From Franzmannia pantelleriensis (GTDB lineage Bacteria; Pseudomonadota; Gammaproteobacteria; Pseudomonadales; Halomonadaceae): a stretch of 64,000 nt of DNA. The first letter of the stretch is position 1; the number at the start of each line of letters is the position of its first letter. The notes below the pieces were generated by a model. The model was not told the origin of the DNA and made no database searches. It saw only the letters and a program-made list of their open reading frames with translations. Location: positions 1 to 64,000 of the forward strand of contig NZ_FNGH01000007.1 of assembly GCF_900102875.1 (NCBI RefSeq). Direction: 5' to 3'. The position numbers and the translations under genes are program-made. Shown here in pieces: positions 1 through 6,554 of the stretch.

Positions 1-1
1 G

Positions 2-148
2 GAGCCGGTATTCGGCAACATCGGCACCACGAAACGTTTGAACCGATTCGGGCTTCGTGGCAAGAAGAAGGTACAGGGTCAGTGGCAGTTATACTGCTTA
101 ATACACAACATTGAGAAGCTCGCCAATTATGGTCGGTTAGGCACGTGA
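2..148 (+). CDS. IS1182-family transposase, C-terminal end (cut by window edge)
   Basis: The reading frame is open from the left edge to a TGA at 146-148. It encodes the typical C-terminus of an IS1182-family DDE transposase: EPVFGNIGTTKRLNRFGLRG, then a basic stretch and a QWQLYCLIHNIEKL-type end. The rest lies outside the window, so I cannot tell whether the element is intact. The family assignment comes from recognising this conserved tail. The element's end follows at 149-333 and abuts an integron core site. Confidence 0.8.
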   Translation, partial: EPVFGNIGTTKRLNRFGLRGKKKVQGQWQLYCLIHNIEKLANYGRLGT

Positions 149-333
149 TAAAGGGGCTACAAGGCCTAAATGTGGCCGCCAAATGCTTGTGATGAGTGAC
201 TTTGACATCATCCAGGTACCGAGATGGTCAGCTAGGCCCCTTGACCCAAAAAATTTGTCTATTTGGTGGGCGGTACACAAAATCAGAAAACAGGCGGTGG
301 GGAGGACTCAGAATCGAGTTTTTCTACAGCCTC
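149..333 (+). mobile_element. Right end of the IS1182-family element
   Basis: This is non-coding sequence between the transposase stop and an integron core site. It holds an inverted pair (AAGGGGCTA near 151 and TAGGCCCCTT near 234) and finishes with GAGTTTTTCTACAGCCTC at 316-333. The reverse complement of that finish resembles the GAGGCTGTNGAAAAA terminal repeat of IS1182-type elements. The exact boundary is inferred because the other end is not in the window. Confidence 0.6.
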
Positions 334-340
334 GTTAAGC
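334..340 (+). other. Integron cassette core site (R' half) GTTAAGC
   Basis: GTTAAGC fits the attC/attI core consensus GTTRRRY. It is the exact reverse complement of GCTTAAC at 1038-1044, just after the GIY-YIG gene. In an integron cassette the first bases of the cassette complete its own attC, so this match marks 335 to about 1082 as one cassette. The left part of the preceding attC has been replaced by the IS1182-type end. Confidence 0.7.
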
Positions 341-353
341 TGATAAGGAACAA

Positions 354-1034
354 ATGTTGAGCATCGGATTTGTATATATACTATTGAATCCTGCCTTCCC
401 TAATTTGATTAAAATAGGTGAGACAGGACGGGATAGTGTTACTCGAGCCTTAGAGTTATCTAGGCAGACTGGGGTTCCTGCAGATTACATAGTTCTCTAT
501 GATGAGCTTGTGTCGGATTGCAAGAAGGTTGAGTCAATTCTCCATAAACAGTTTGCAGCTTATCGGTCAAAGAGAAATAAAGAGTTTTTTAGCCTGCCAC
601 CCAAAGAGGTAATCAAATCTCTCCAGTTTGTATCCAGTAAATTTCAAGTGCCGTTATCTACCCCTAGCTTGACTAGCAACTTATTGCCTCATTTTAAACG
701 GTATTTTAGTGACTATCTTGATAGCAGCATAAAGTCCATCAAGCTGGTACTTTTGCCTTCGGTATGTTTTTTAGAAGTTGGCAAGCAAAATGTTCCTGAC
801 CAACAGATTACTATTGAACGGGAAGATATTCCGTTATTTGGACTCAGAGAGCCTGAAGCACCGACAATCGAAGATCTTAGAGAAAATGAAGCGTTGCTAA
901 AGTCCTGCGATGAGTACACTTGGATAATGATCAGTGATTTATTTCCACGGGATAAAGCATATGAAATTGCAGCGGAGTGGGAAAAGCCGGGTGGAAAGCT
1001 AGAAAGAATAAGAGCGGATGCTGATGCTGAGTGA
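354..1034 (+). CDS. GIY-YIG nuclease family protein (T5orf172/MUG113-like), gene-cassette encoded
   Basis: A 226-residue protein. Residues about 5-90 carry the GIY-YIG/T5orf172 pattern: GFVYILLNP at the start, then IKIGETGRD (second signature with Arg), and a KKVESILHKQF helix with Glu, as in Mug113-type proteins. The rest (about 95-226) is unrecognised and acidic at the end. ATG 354 has AAGGA about 6 nt upstream. The gene fills a cassette bounded by matched core sites (334-340 and 1038-1044). GIY-YIG folds usually cleave or bind DNA. Possible roles are phage defence or DNA processing, but the target is unknown. Codon use is AT-richer than the chromosome to the right. Confidence 0.8.
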   Translation: MLSIGFVYILLNPAFPNLIKIGETGRDSVTRALELSRQTGVPADYIVLYDELVSDCKKVESILHKQFAAYRSKRNKEFFSLPPKEVIKSLQFVSSKFQVPLSTPSLTSNLLPHFKRYFSDYLDSSIKSIKLVLLPSVCFLEVGKQNVPDQQITIEREDIPLFGLREPEAPTIEDLRENEALLKSCDEYTWIMISDLFPRDKAYEIAAEWEKPGGKLERIRADADAE

Positions 1035-1037
1035 TAA

Positions 1038-1082
1038 GCTTAACAAAAAACTGCAGCCGACCTCATTATTCGGCGGCTGAGT
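1038..1082 (+). other. attC recombination site, 3' side lost to an IS insertion
   Basis: GCTTAAC (1038-1044) is a perfect R'' core (RYYYAAC). It is followed by an imperfect hairpin: ACTGCAGCCG at 1050-1059 pairs with CGGCTGAGT at 1074-1082, leaving one unpaired G as in typical attC sites. The expected final GTTRRRY half is missing, and the sequence switches to an IS481-type end beginning TGTACAGTGATGG. The site therefore appears interrupted within its 3' arm. Confidence 0.7.
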
Positions 1083-1962
1083 GTACAGTGATGGTATTCG
1101 CCTGACACATGCCCCCGTGGGCTCCCTATAGTTAAGCAGTATTTTCTGCCGTCTTCCTGGGCTCCTTCGTCGTCGTTTTGGGGAGTCCTTTCTTGAAGAC
1201 GGCATAGGGCGTCGCCCCCTTCATGTTGCGGCCTTGATGGGGCCGTTTCGTGTTGTAGGTGACCAGATAGTCGTCCAGGTCCTGCTGCATCTCTTCCAAG
1301 GCCTCGTACCACTTGGTGCGTCCCTGGATGCGGAAATGCTCGTCCAGCAAGGTGCGGTGCAGCCGTTCGACGAAGCCGTTGCTCTGTGGCCGCCGAACCT
1401 TGGTGGTGCGGTGCTCGATCTCTTCGAGCTGAAGGAACAGCTCATACGGATGCTGATCCTTCCGGCCGCAGAACTCGCGGCCGTTGTCGCTGAGTACTGT
1501 GCTGACTGTGGCGTTGTGAGCCTCGAAGAAGGGCAGCACGTCATTATTGAGCACATGCACGGCCGTGATGGGCAGTTTGCTGGTGTAGAGGCGGCCCCAG
1601 GCGTAGCGGCTGAAGCAGTCGATGACGGACTGCAGATAGACCTTGCCAACCCCCTTGAGGGTACCGACGAAGAAGGTATCGACAGCGACCAGTTCGCCGG
1701 TGTGGTGGACTTCGATATGCCGTTCGCGAAACTCAGGGCTGAACCGCTCCAGGTGGCGAACTTGATCTTCGGTCAGCTCGATCTTCTGCTCGCGCGTGGC
1801 CCTCTCGAGCCGCAGAAGGCGCTCATGACGGGTCAGCAAATCATGGCGTCCTCATACGCCTCTGACGCCCGTAGAACTGACCTGAATGCCACGTAGGGCC
1901 AGCTCTTGTGCGACGCGAACCGGACCGTGGGTGGGGAAGGCCAAGCTGTGCTCGAGAATGGA
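1083..1962 (-). mobile_element. IS481-family insertion sequence remnant
   Basis: This segment begins at a TGTACAG-type end inside an attC hairpin and contains a transposase on the minus strand. It stops abruptly near 1956-1962, where the other strand starts to encode a group II intron maturase. No second terminal repeat could be recognised, so the upstream end of the element, including the N-terminal helix-turn-helix part of the transposase, is lost. Confidence 0.7.
1132..1962 (-). pseudogene. IS481-family transposase, N-terminally truncated with an in-frame stop
   Basis: Reading leftwards from about 1962, one frame encodes a transposase of the rve/IS481 type. It contains SLAFPTHGPVRVAQELALRG, then the DDE core: VDTFFVGTLKG (first Asp), LSDNGREF (second Asp) and QSNGFVERLHRTLLDE (Glu). 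The frame is broken by a TGA at 1852-1854 where the family has Trp (GV-stop-GRHDLLTRH). The frame does not change, so this is a nonsense change and not a frameshift. The start and helix-turn-helix region are missing. It is unlikely to be active. Confidence 0.8.
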
Positions 1963-2144
1963 AGCAATGGGGCCGCAAGGGCTATCGTGAGCTGAGGAAA
2001 CGGGGCGTGTCAGTAAGGCTGGCGAGGAACACCGCGAAATCATCACACGGCCCCTGGCGACTGAGCCGTTCGCCAGCGTTGGCGAAGGCGCTACCGGCCT
2101 GAGTCTTTCGAAGCTATGGGCTGCCGGAGTTGGCAGCTCAGTGA
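1956..2144 (+). pseudogene. Group II intron reverse transcriptase/maturase, C-terminal fragment
   Basis: The plus strand encodes the typical tail of a bacterial group IIC intron-encoded protein: EWKQWGRKGYRELRKRGVS, then LARNTAKSSHGPWRLSRSPA and LAKALPA. A TGA at 2100-2102 interrupts it. The same frame then continues with VFRSYGLPELAAQ and a second stop at 2142-2144, matching the usual YFDSLGLPRL ending. More than three quarters of the protein is missing upstream, where the IS481 remnant begins. The fragment is followed directly by the intron's 3' RNA domains. Confidence 0.75.
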
Positions 2145-2163
2145 ATGATAGAATCAAGTCACT

Positions 2164-2239
2164 GAACCGCCGTGGTACGTGATCCGTATGTCCGGTGGTG
2201 TGGGAGAAGAGGCATCGTGAGATGCCTCCCTATCCCGAT
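2164..2239 (+). ncRNA. Group IIC intron 3' end (domains V and VI)
   Basis: GAACCGCCGTGGTACG at 2164, then GATCCGTATGTCCGGTGGT, forms the compact domain V hairpin typical of group IIC introns. The short GAGGCATC/GATGCCTC hairpin (about 2209-2226) and CCTATCCCGAT form domain VI and the 3' splice boundary. Immediately downstream is TTATGCGTAT, the start of a cassette. The intron therefore sat in an integron core site, which is the known preference of group IIC-attC introns. Without the 5' half it cannot splice. Confidence 0.7.
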
Positions 2240-2248
2240 TATGCGTAT
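2239..2248 (+). other. Cassette core-site half TTATGCGTAT
   Basis: TTATGCGTAT at the left boundary of the second cassette is the reverse complement of ATACGCATAA at 2707-2716, directly after that cassette's gene. The leading G of the core (GTTATGC) has been replaced by the intron's terminal A. The extended ten-base match supports 2239-2835 as one cassette. Confidence 0.6.
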
Positions 2249-2259
2249 AGGAAGGGTTT

Positions 2260-2706
2260 GTGAAAGACGATAGACTTCGGTGTCCAGTAGAAAAAGGCTA
2301 TGTTGAAGCGTTAGGTCTAGCCGCATACACATTTGCTAGACTAGAGTGGCAAGTTGTCTGGTGCATGGAAAAAATAAAACCAGAATCTATTCAAAAAGTT
2401 GTTGGTGAAGAAATGACCGCTGGAACTATCGCCAAAAAATTTATTGATGCAACTAGAAATATGCCTAAAAGCAAAGAACGAGAAACATTAAAGGAGCTTG
2501 CTCAGAAATTCATGGAGCTCGTTCAGGTCCGAAATAAAATCATGCATGGTAAACCTTGTACCAGCCCTGCAGGAGAGCAAAGATTAAGTAGTAATGAAAT
2601 TGTTGAAATTTCTACTTTGGAGTCTGCGGCTGATGATTTTGTCGAGTGTAGTGGGAAATTAAATGACCTTTTCTATGGCTTTCTTAAAACTTTTAAATCA
2701 GCGTAA
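2260..2706 (+). CDS. Cassette-encoded hypothetical protein with a HEPN-like motif
   Basis: A 148-residue protein that I do not recognise as a named family. The GTG start at 2260 is supported by AGGAAGG a few bases upstream, and no ATG fits better. The sequence is helix-rich and contains VRNKIMHGK at residues 90-98. The R-N-x3-H arrangement (Arg91, His96) is that of HEPN-domain proteins, many of which are toxin or defence ribonucleases. No partner antitoxin is visible inside the cassette. The gene is AT-rich compared with the host genes and fills an integron cassette with its own attC. Function is unknown, and HEPN membership is an inference from the motif and helical character. Confidence 0.7.
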   Translation: MKDDRLRCPVEKGYVEALGLAAYTFARLEWQVVWCMEKIKPESIQKVVGEEMTAGTIAKKFIDATRNMPKSKERETLKELAQKFMELVQVRNKIMHGKPCTSPAGEQRLSSNEIVEISTLESAADDFVECSGKLNDLFYGFLKTFKSA

Positions 2707-2841
2707 ATACGCATAAAAAGTCGTTGCAGCACCGCGCACTTCGTGCGCTGGACGGGTTTTAAGTCGCGTTTTTACGGCTCGCTACGCTCACTGTACCGAA
2801 AAATCACAACTTAAAACCCGCCGCTGAACTCGGCGTTAGTT
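2707..2841 (+). other. attC recombination site (about 130 bp)
   Basis: R'' is GCATAAA (2711-2717), followed by AGTCGTTGCAGC. On the 3' side GCTGAACTCGGC leads into the R' core GTTAGTT (2835-2841). CAGC pairs with GCTG, and the outer arms pair with an extra base, as in canonical attC. The inner arms ACGGGTTTTAAGT (2752-2764) and ACTTAAAACCCG (near 2810) also pair, and a smaller GCGCACTTCGTGCGC hairpin is included. Its last R'' base departs from the consensus C. Confidence 0.8.
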
Positions 2842-2861
2842 GCCAGACAAGGTCATGAATA

Positions 2862-3626
2862 GTGGCAGAAAAAATATACTTCGATCACATCAACGAAAAG
2901 ACTGATAGCTACTTTCTTGAGTATTCTCCGCCTGTTGGTTCACTCCCCTTTGCCTCCCTCACCGTGACATATGTTTCTGACGTTGCAGCTGAGAAGGTGG
3001 CCGCAGACTTGGAGGATCTAGCCGGGAAGTGGATCGCTCGATATCCAGTACCTGTCATGGCTAGTGCATTTGATAGGCGCGGCGATCTTATTGATCTTGA
3101 AAAAGTTCGTTCTTGTAGTCATCTCACCGCTATCATGGATGAAGAAAAGCTGCGCTATCGCTGGGAGCTTCTTGAAGATGAAGAATTTCCAGAGGAGCTG
3201 CAGGACCCAAGGTATTTGCTAGAAATATACTCAGACCTGAACTACAGAACTCAGAAAGAAGTCAGTACTCAAGCACGAGAAAACCTAAAGCCAATACGAG
3301 CAGCGAAAAGATTACTGATTGTTTGGTCAGTCGTCGTGCCTGCCGCGATTGCGCTACTTGAGTTCTTTAGCCCTATGTGGCTATCGGTAATTGCTCTGGT
3401 TTATAGTTTTTGGAAAGCCTACCAGCAGTGGTTAAAGTTGACGGGGCGAAAAGAAAAATCAGATAGGGAGATCGAAAGGGAAAAAGACTCTCGTTTGAAA
3501 GAGCATCACCACTATCACTGTCAGTTGAATCCCGATGGTTTTTTGAGGCTCAAAGTCGAGAATTTCCAAAAAATTGAAGAAGATCAAATACAGAAGAAAT
3601 ATGACTCAATCTCCAACAGCAACTAA
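2862..3626 (+). CDS. Cassette-encoded membrane protein of unknown function
   Basis: A 254-residue protein with no recognised family. Residues 1-145 are soluble and acidic. Two hydrophobic helices follow at about 151-167 and 172-188, separated by a short Ser-Pro turn. The tail (195-254) is highly charged, with EREKDSRLKEHHHYH. The layout suggests an N-terminal cytoplasmic domain anchored by a membrane hairpin. The GTG start at 2862 has only a weak ribosome site (AAGG about 12 nt upstream), and the cassette gives no alternative ATG. Core sites GTTAGTT before the gene and AACTAAC overlapping its stop codon are exact reverse complements. Two-helix membrane proteins are common among small defence effectors, but nothing here proves such a role. 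Confidence 0.7.
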   Translation: MAEKIYFDHINEKTDSYFLEYSPPVGSLPFASLTVTYVSDVAAEKVAADLEDLAGKWIARYPVPVMASAFDRRGDLIDLEKVRSCSHLTAIMDEEKLRYRWELLEDEEFPEELQDPRYLLEIYSDLNYRTQKEVSTQARENLKPIRAAKRLLIVWSVVVPAAIALLEFFSPMWLSVIALVYSFWKAYQQWLKLTGRKEKSDREIEREKDSRLKEHHHYHCQLNPDGFLRLKVENFQKIEEDQIQKKYDSISNSN

Positions 3627-3680
3627 CCAGGACAGGTTGTCGGACATGGACTTTCCCCAGTGCAGAGCTGAGCGTTATAA
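3621..3680 (+). other. Probable short attC site overlapping the cassette stop codon
   Basis: AACTAAC (3621-3627) is the exact reverse complement of the core GTTAGTT at 2835-2841, so it is the R'' of the membrane-protein cassette. The site ends with CTGAGCGTTATAA, where GTTATAA (3674-3680) is in the R' position but departs from the GTTRRRY consensus. The interior arms pair poorly, so the site may be degenerate or may have been trimmed. No matching TTATAAC follows the next gene, so the recognisable array ends here. Confidence 0.5.
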
Positions 3681-3701
3681 TTTTTCGTTCGAGGCTATAG
3701 A

Positions 3702-4220
3702 ATGATCGCAAGCAATGTAACAACTTTCTTCCTGGAGATGAAATCTGTACATGAGCTCAACTCGAAACTGCTTCCCGACACTCTATCCGTTGTGGAATGC
3801 GAGGAGCCACAGTATCAGTTGAATAGGTTTTTATATCAGCTTGTTGGTGCCGATTGGGAGTGGGGAGATCGCGATAGTTGGATTGATGGTCAATGGCAAG
3901 AGCTAGTAGAAAGCGACTGTCATCGTACTTGGGTGGCCTATTACCGTGGGAGTATCGCTGGGTATTATGAGCTGTACCGGCCAGATGGAGTCAATACCGA
4001 AATCCTGTACTTCGGCTTGGCACCCGGTGCTATTGGCAAGGGCTTTGGTGGGCCGCTGTTAAGCCATGCCATCAAGTCTGCATGGGATTGGTCTGGTACC
4101 CAGAGAGTGTGGGTTCACACTTGTACGTTGGACCATCCGAATGCATTGGCTAACTATTTGGCGCGTGGTTTCGAGATTTATCGAGAAGAAGTAACGCCTA
4201 CCGGCCAAGAAAGCGATTAA
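3702..4220 (+). CDS. GNAT family N-acetyltransferase
   Basis: A 172-residue protein with the GNAT fold. The acetyl-CoA binding region is IGKGFGGPLLSHAI (about 111-124), preceded by the beta-strand segment WVAYYRGSIAGYYEL and followed by RVWVHTCTLDHPNALANYLARGF. The N-terminal VTTFFLEMKS and the paired NRFLYQLVGADWEW segment are typical of a GNAT subfamily seen in many proteobacteria. The substrate is unknown. The ATG at 3702 gives the usual full length. It lies directly after the last recognisable cassette core site. It may be a further cassette whose attC has been lost, or the first host gene. Confidence 0.8.
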   Translation: MIASNVTTFFLEMKSVHELNSKLLPDTLSVVECEEPQYQLNRFLYQLVGADWEWGDRDSWIDGQWQELVESDCHRTWVAYYRGSIAGYYELYRPDGVNTEILYFGLAPGAIGKGFGGPLLSHAIKSAWDWSGTQRVWVHTCTLDHPNALANYLARGFEIYREEVTPTGQESD

Positions 4221-4366
4221 GGCTAGGTATTCTATGGCGGCCATATGCAGGAGGGGCGGGTGTTCTCTCTTCGGTCATCTTACGTTCATGGCGTGGTAGC
4301 GTGGCTTGGGGAGCGTTGATGGTATCCTTCGCAGATTCGCTTCACGGCTAGAAGGCCCCCATTTCA

Positions 4367-5467
4367 ATGTTCCGTCATGCCCTGTCTCGGGTGGTGCAAG
4401 ATGTTCTCTTCATGGTGCTTCTGGCGGCGCTGGTGCCGCTGTGGTGGCTTTCCCCCGATGCGGGCTGGGCGCTGTATGAGCGGGTCGACTGGAAGACCGT
4501 AGGCGCCCTGGCGGGGTTGATGGTGCTGAGCCGGGGCCTGGAGGTGAGCGGTTACCTCAGCCTGGCGGGCAGTTGGCTGTTGAAGCGGGTGCGGGGTGAG
4601 CGCTTGCTGGCGGTCTATCTGATCCTGTTCTCTGCGGGCCTGTCTGCCGTTATCACCAATGATGTGGCGCTGTTCATCGTCGTGCCGCTTACCGTCAGCC
4701 TGCGCCGGGTCGCGGATCTTCCCTTGGGGCGCTTGATCATCTTCGAGGCGCTGGCGGTCAATGCCGGCTCTTCGCTTAGCCCCATCGGCAATCCACAGAA
4801 TCTCTTTATGTGGCAGGCGTCTGGCGCGGGCTTCCTTGAGTTCACGGCGATGATGGCGCCCTTGGCTCTGGCGCTTACCGCACTGCTGATCGCCGCGGTA
4901 CCGCTGGCCTTTCCCCGCCAGCGCATCTCGGTGTCCGGTGTGGCCACCGCGGTGCCCCGGGACCGCCGGCTGTTCTGGGTCTCGCTGCTGCTGTATGTGC
5001 CTTTCCTGGTCATGGCCGACTGGGGCTATGCGGCCGTGGGGGCGGCCATGCTGATTGTGCTCTACCTGTTTTACCGGCGGCACCTGCTGTTGGGCGTGGA
5101 CTGGCTGCTACTGCTGGTGTTCGCGCTGATGTTCATCAACATGAGTCTCCTGTCGGGGCTGCCTGCAGTGCAGGGCATCACCCATTACCTGCTGCAGCTG
5201 CCGGGGGAGGTGTTTACCGCCGCGGTGCTTACCTCGCAGGTCATGTCCAACGTGCCCGCCGCTATCTTCCTGGCCTCGTTTACCGATGACTGGCAGGCCC
5301 TGGCGTGGGGAGTGACGGTGGGTGGGTTCGGTCTGGCGATCGGTTCGCTGGCCAATCTGATTGCCCTGCGCCTCGCCTATCAGCCCGGCCTGTGGCGCGA
5401 GTTCCATGTCTGGTCAGTACCGGTGCTGTTCGGTGGATGGCTGGTTGCGCTACTGTTGATACGCTAG
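4367..5467 (+). CDS. SLC13/ArsB-type anion permease (YbiR-like)
   Basis: A 366-residue integral membrane protein with about ten hydrophobic segments. It shows the ion-transporter superfamily pattern: a re-entrant ITNDVALFIVVPL region (about 105) and NAGSSLSPIGNPQN (about 137-150), repeated by VMSNVPAAIF (about 295) in the second half. This inverted repeat is typical of CitM/ArsB/YbiR carriers of anions. The substrate cannot be read from the sequence. From here rightwards codon use becomes GC-rich, marking the return to chromosomal DNA. It stands alone, with a 60-bp gap to the next gene. Confidence 0.8.
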   Translation: MFRHALSRVVQDVLFMVLLAALVPLWWLSPDAGWALYERVDWKTVGALAGLMVLSRGLEVSGYLSLAGSWLLKRVRGERLLAVYLILFSAGLSAVITNDVALFIVVPLTVSLRRVADLPLGRLIIFEALAVNAGSSLSPIGNPQNLFMWQASGAGFLEFTAMMAPLALALTALLIAAVPLAFPRQRISVSGVATAVPRDRRLFWVSLLLYVPFLVMADWGYAAVGAAMLIVLYLFYRRHLLLGVDWLLLLVFALMFINMSLLSGLPAVQGITHYLLQLPGEVFTAAVLTSQVMSNVPAAIFLASFTDDWQALAWGVTVGGFGLAIGSLANLIALRLAYQPGLWREFHVWSVPVLFGGWLVALLLIR

Positions 5468-5527
5468 CGGACAAGGGCCTGTTCGTCCCAAGGCACACCA
5501 AATATAACCATCAAGGATGAGTTACTG

Positions 5528-6028
5528 ATGAAACAACGCCTCGCTGGTCTATTACTGCTGCTTATGCTGCCCAGTGCCGCCTTTGCTGGGTCACTGTGGG
5601 GGCCGTTCTCCGCTGGCATGACGACGGAGGAGGTGACGAAGGTCCTTGATGATGCCTACCCCATAGAGGAGGGAGACCGCTTGGCGACCAATGCGGTGGA
5701 AGCCCTACGCCGGGATGGTGTCGAATTGGCAGGTGAATCCTTTACCCAGCGTTTTTTCTTCCTCAACGATCAGCTGAGCCAAGTCACCCTGAGGTTGGAC
5801 GATACCCGTGATTTCGATGCCATGCTGACGACGCTAGAGGCGCTGACCGAGAAAATGCGCGATCAGTATGGTGAAGAAGCCGACTCGGAGCTAAGGGACT
5901 CGGGGCCCATACGGCAAGCCACAGCCAGCTGGATCGACGGTAACCAGCGGGTGAGTATCTTGCTGATGTCGATGGGGGAGGACGATTCGCTGCTCAATGT
6001 GAACTACCAGCCCTATACGGGAGACTGA
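5528..6028 (+). CDS. Periplasmic protein of unknown function
   Basis: A 166-residue protein with a clear signal peptide (MKQRLAGLLLLLMLPSAAFA, cleavage after about residue 20). The mature part begins with a W-G-x-F-x-G-M-T-x-x-E pattern (SLWGPFSAGMTTEEVTKVLD), which resembles small exported proteins with a SmpA-like start. AGGATG lies about 8 nt before the ATG. It is followed 20 bp later by a GNAT gene, so the two may be co-transcribed. I do not recognise a function. Confidence 0.65.
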   Translation: MKQRLAGLLLLLMLPSAAFAGSLWGPFSAGMTTEEVTKVLDDAYPIEEGDRLATNAVEALRRDGVELAGESFTQRFFFLNDQLSQVTLRLDDTRDFDAMLTTLEALTEKMRDQYGEEADSELRDSGPIRQATASWIDGNQRVSILLMSMGEDDSLLNVNYQPYTGD

Positions 6029-6048
6029 CAGCGCCTGTGAGAGCTCCC

Positions 6049-6495
6049 ATGACGTTACGCCTAGCCAGCGTCGATGACGTTGAGACCCTGTTCGATATCC
6101 GCTGCTCGGTCACCGAGAATCATCAGTCCCGCGATGAGCTGGCGGGGTTGGGGATCACCGTCGAGAGCGTTGGGGAGATGGTCGCCAGCGGCGACTATGT
6201 GACCACCATCGCCGAGATCGGCGGCCAGCCCGTGGGGTTCTCGATGGCGCAGATCTCCGAGGGGTATGTCTTCGCCTGTTTTGTGCGGCCTGGGTGCCAT
6301 GGCCAGGGCGTTGGCGGTGCGCTGATGGCCGCGGCGGAGGAGGGCTTGCAGCGAGCCGGGGTCAAGGAGGCGTGGCTATCTACCGGGGAGGAGGAGCACT
6401 TTCGTGCGCCTGGCTTCTATCGGCACCTGGGCTGGGTCGATAGCGGCCACTTGGAGGATGGGCAGATCCGATTTACCAAGCGGCTGTCATGGTAG
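6049..6495 (+). CDS. GNAT family N-acetyltransferase
   Basis: A 148-residue GNAT protein. The acetyl-CoA loop is VRPGCHGQGVGGALMAAAEEG, followed by AWLSTGEEEHFRAPGFYRHLGW, the usual beta5-alpha4 segment with Tyr. The substrate is unknown. I chose ATG 6049, which gives the standard MTLRLASVDD start. An in-frame GTG at 6037 would add four residues (MRAP) and is possible because neither has a strong ribosome site. The gene follows the periplasmic protein closely. Confidence 0.8.
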   Translation: MTLRLASVDDVETLFDIRCSVTENHQSRDELAGLGITVESVGEMVASGDYVTTIAEIGGQPVGFSMAQISEGYVFACFVRPGCHGQGVGGALMAAAEEGLQRAGVKEAWLSTGEEEHFRAPGFYRHLGWVDSGHLEDGQIRFTKRLSW

Positions 6496-6554
6496 GCTTA
6501 CCTTACCCCTTGGCCCCTTGAGCGTTTTCCTACCACTACCTGGGAGCACCGACC

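Noticed and set aside
1852..2157. A separate 101-residue minus-strand gene
   Set aside because: Its C-terminal third is the N-terminal part of the IS481 transposase in the same frame as the main piece, separated only by a TGA. The rest is antisense to the group II intron maturase tail.
4221..4366. A fourth attC after the GNAT gene
   Set aside because: No TTATAAC-like R'' half complementary to the core at 3674-3680, and no hairpin with attC spacing, was found. The GNAT gene therefore cannot be shown to be a cassette.
4364..5083. Minus-strand 239-residue frame over the SLC13-type permease
   Set aside because: The plus strand encodes a coherent multi-helix transporter, and the reverse product is a low-complexity Arg/Gln/His sequence.
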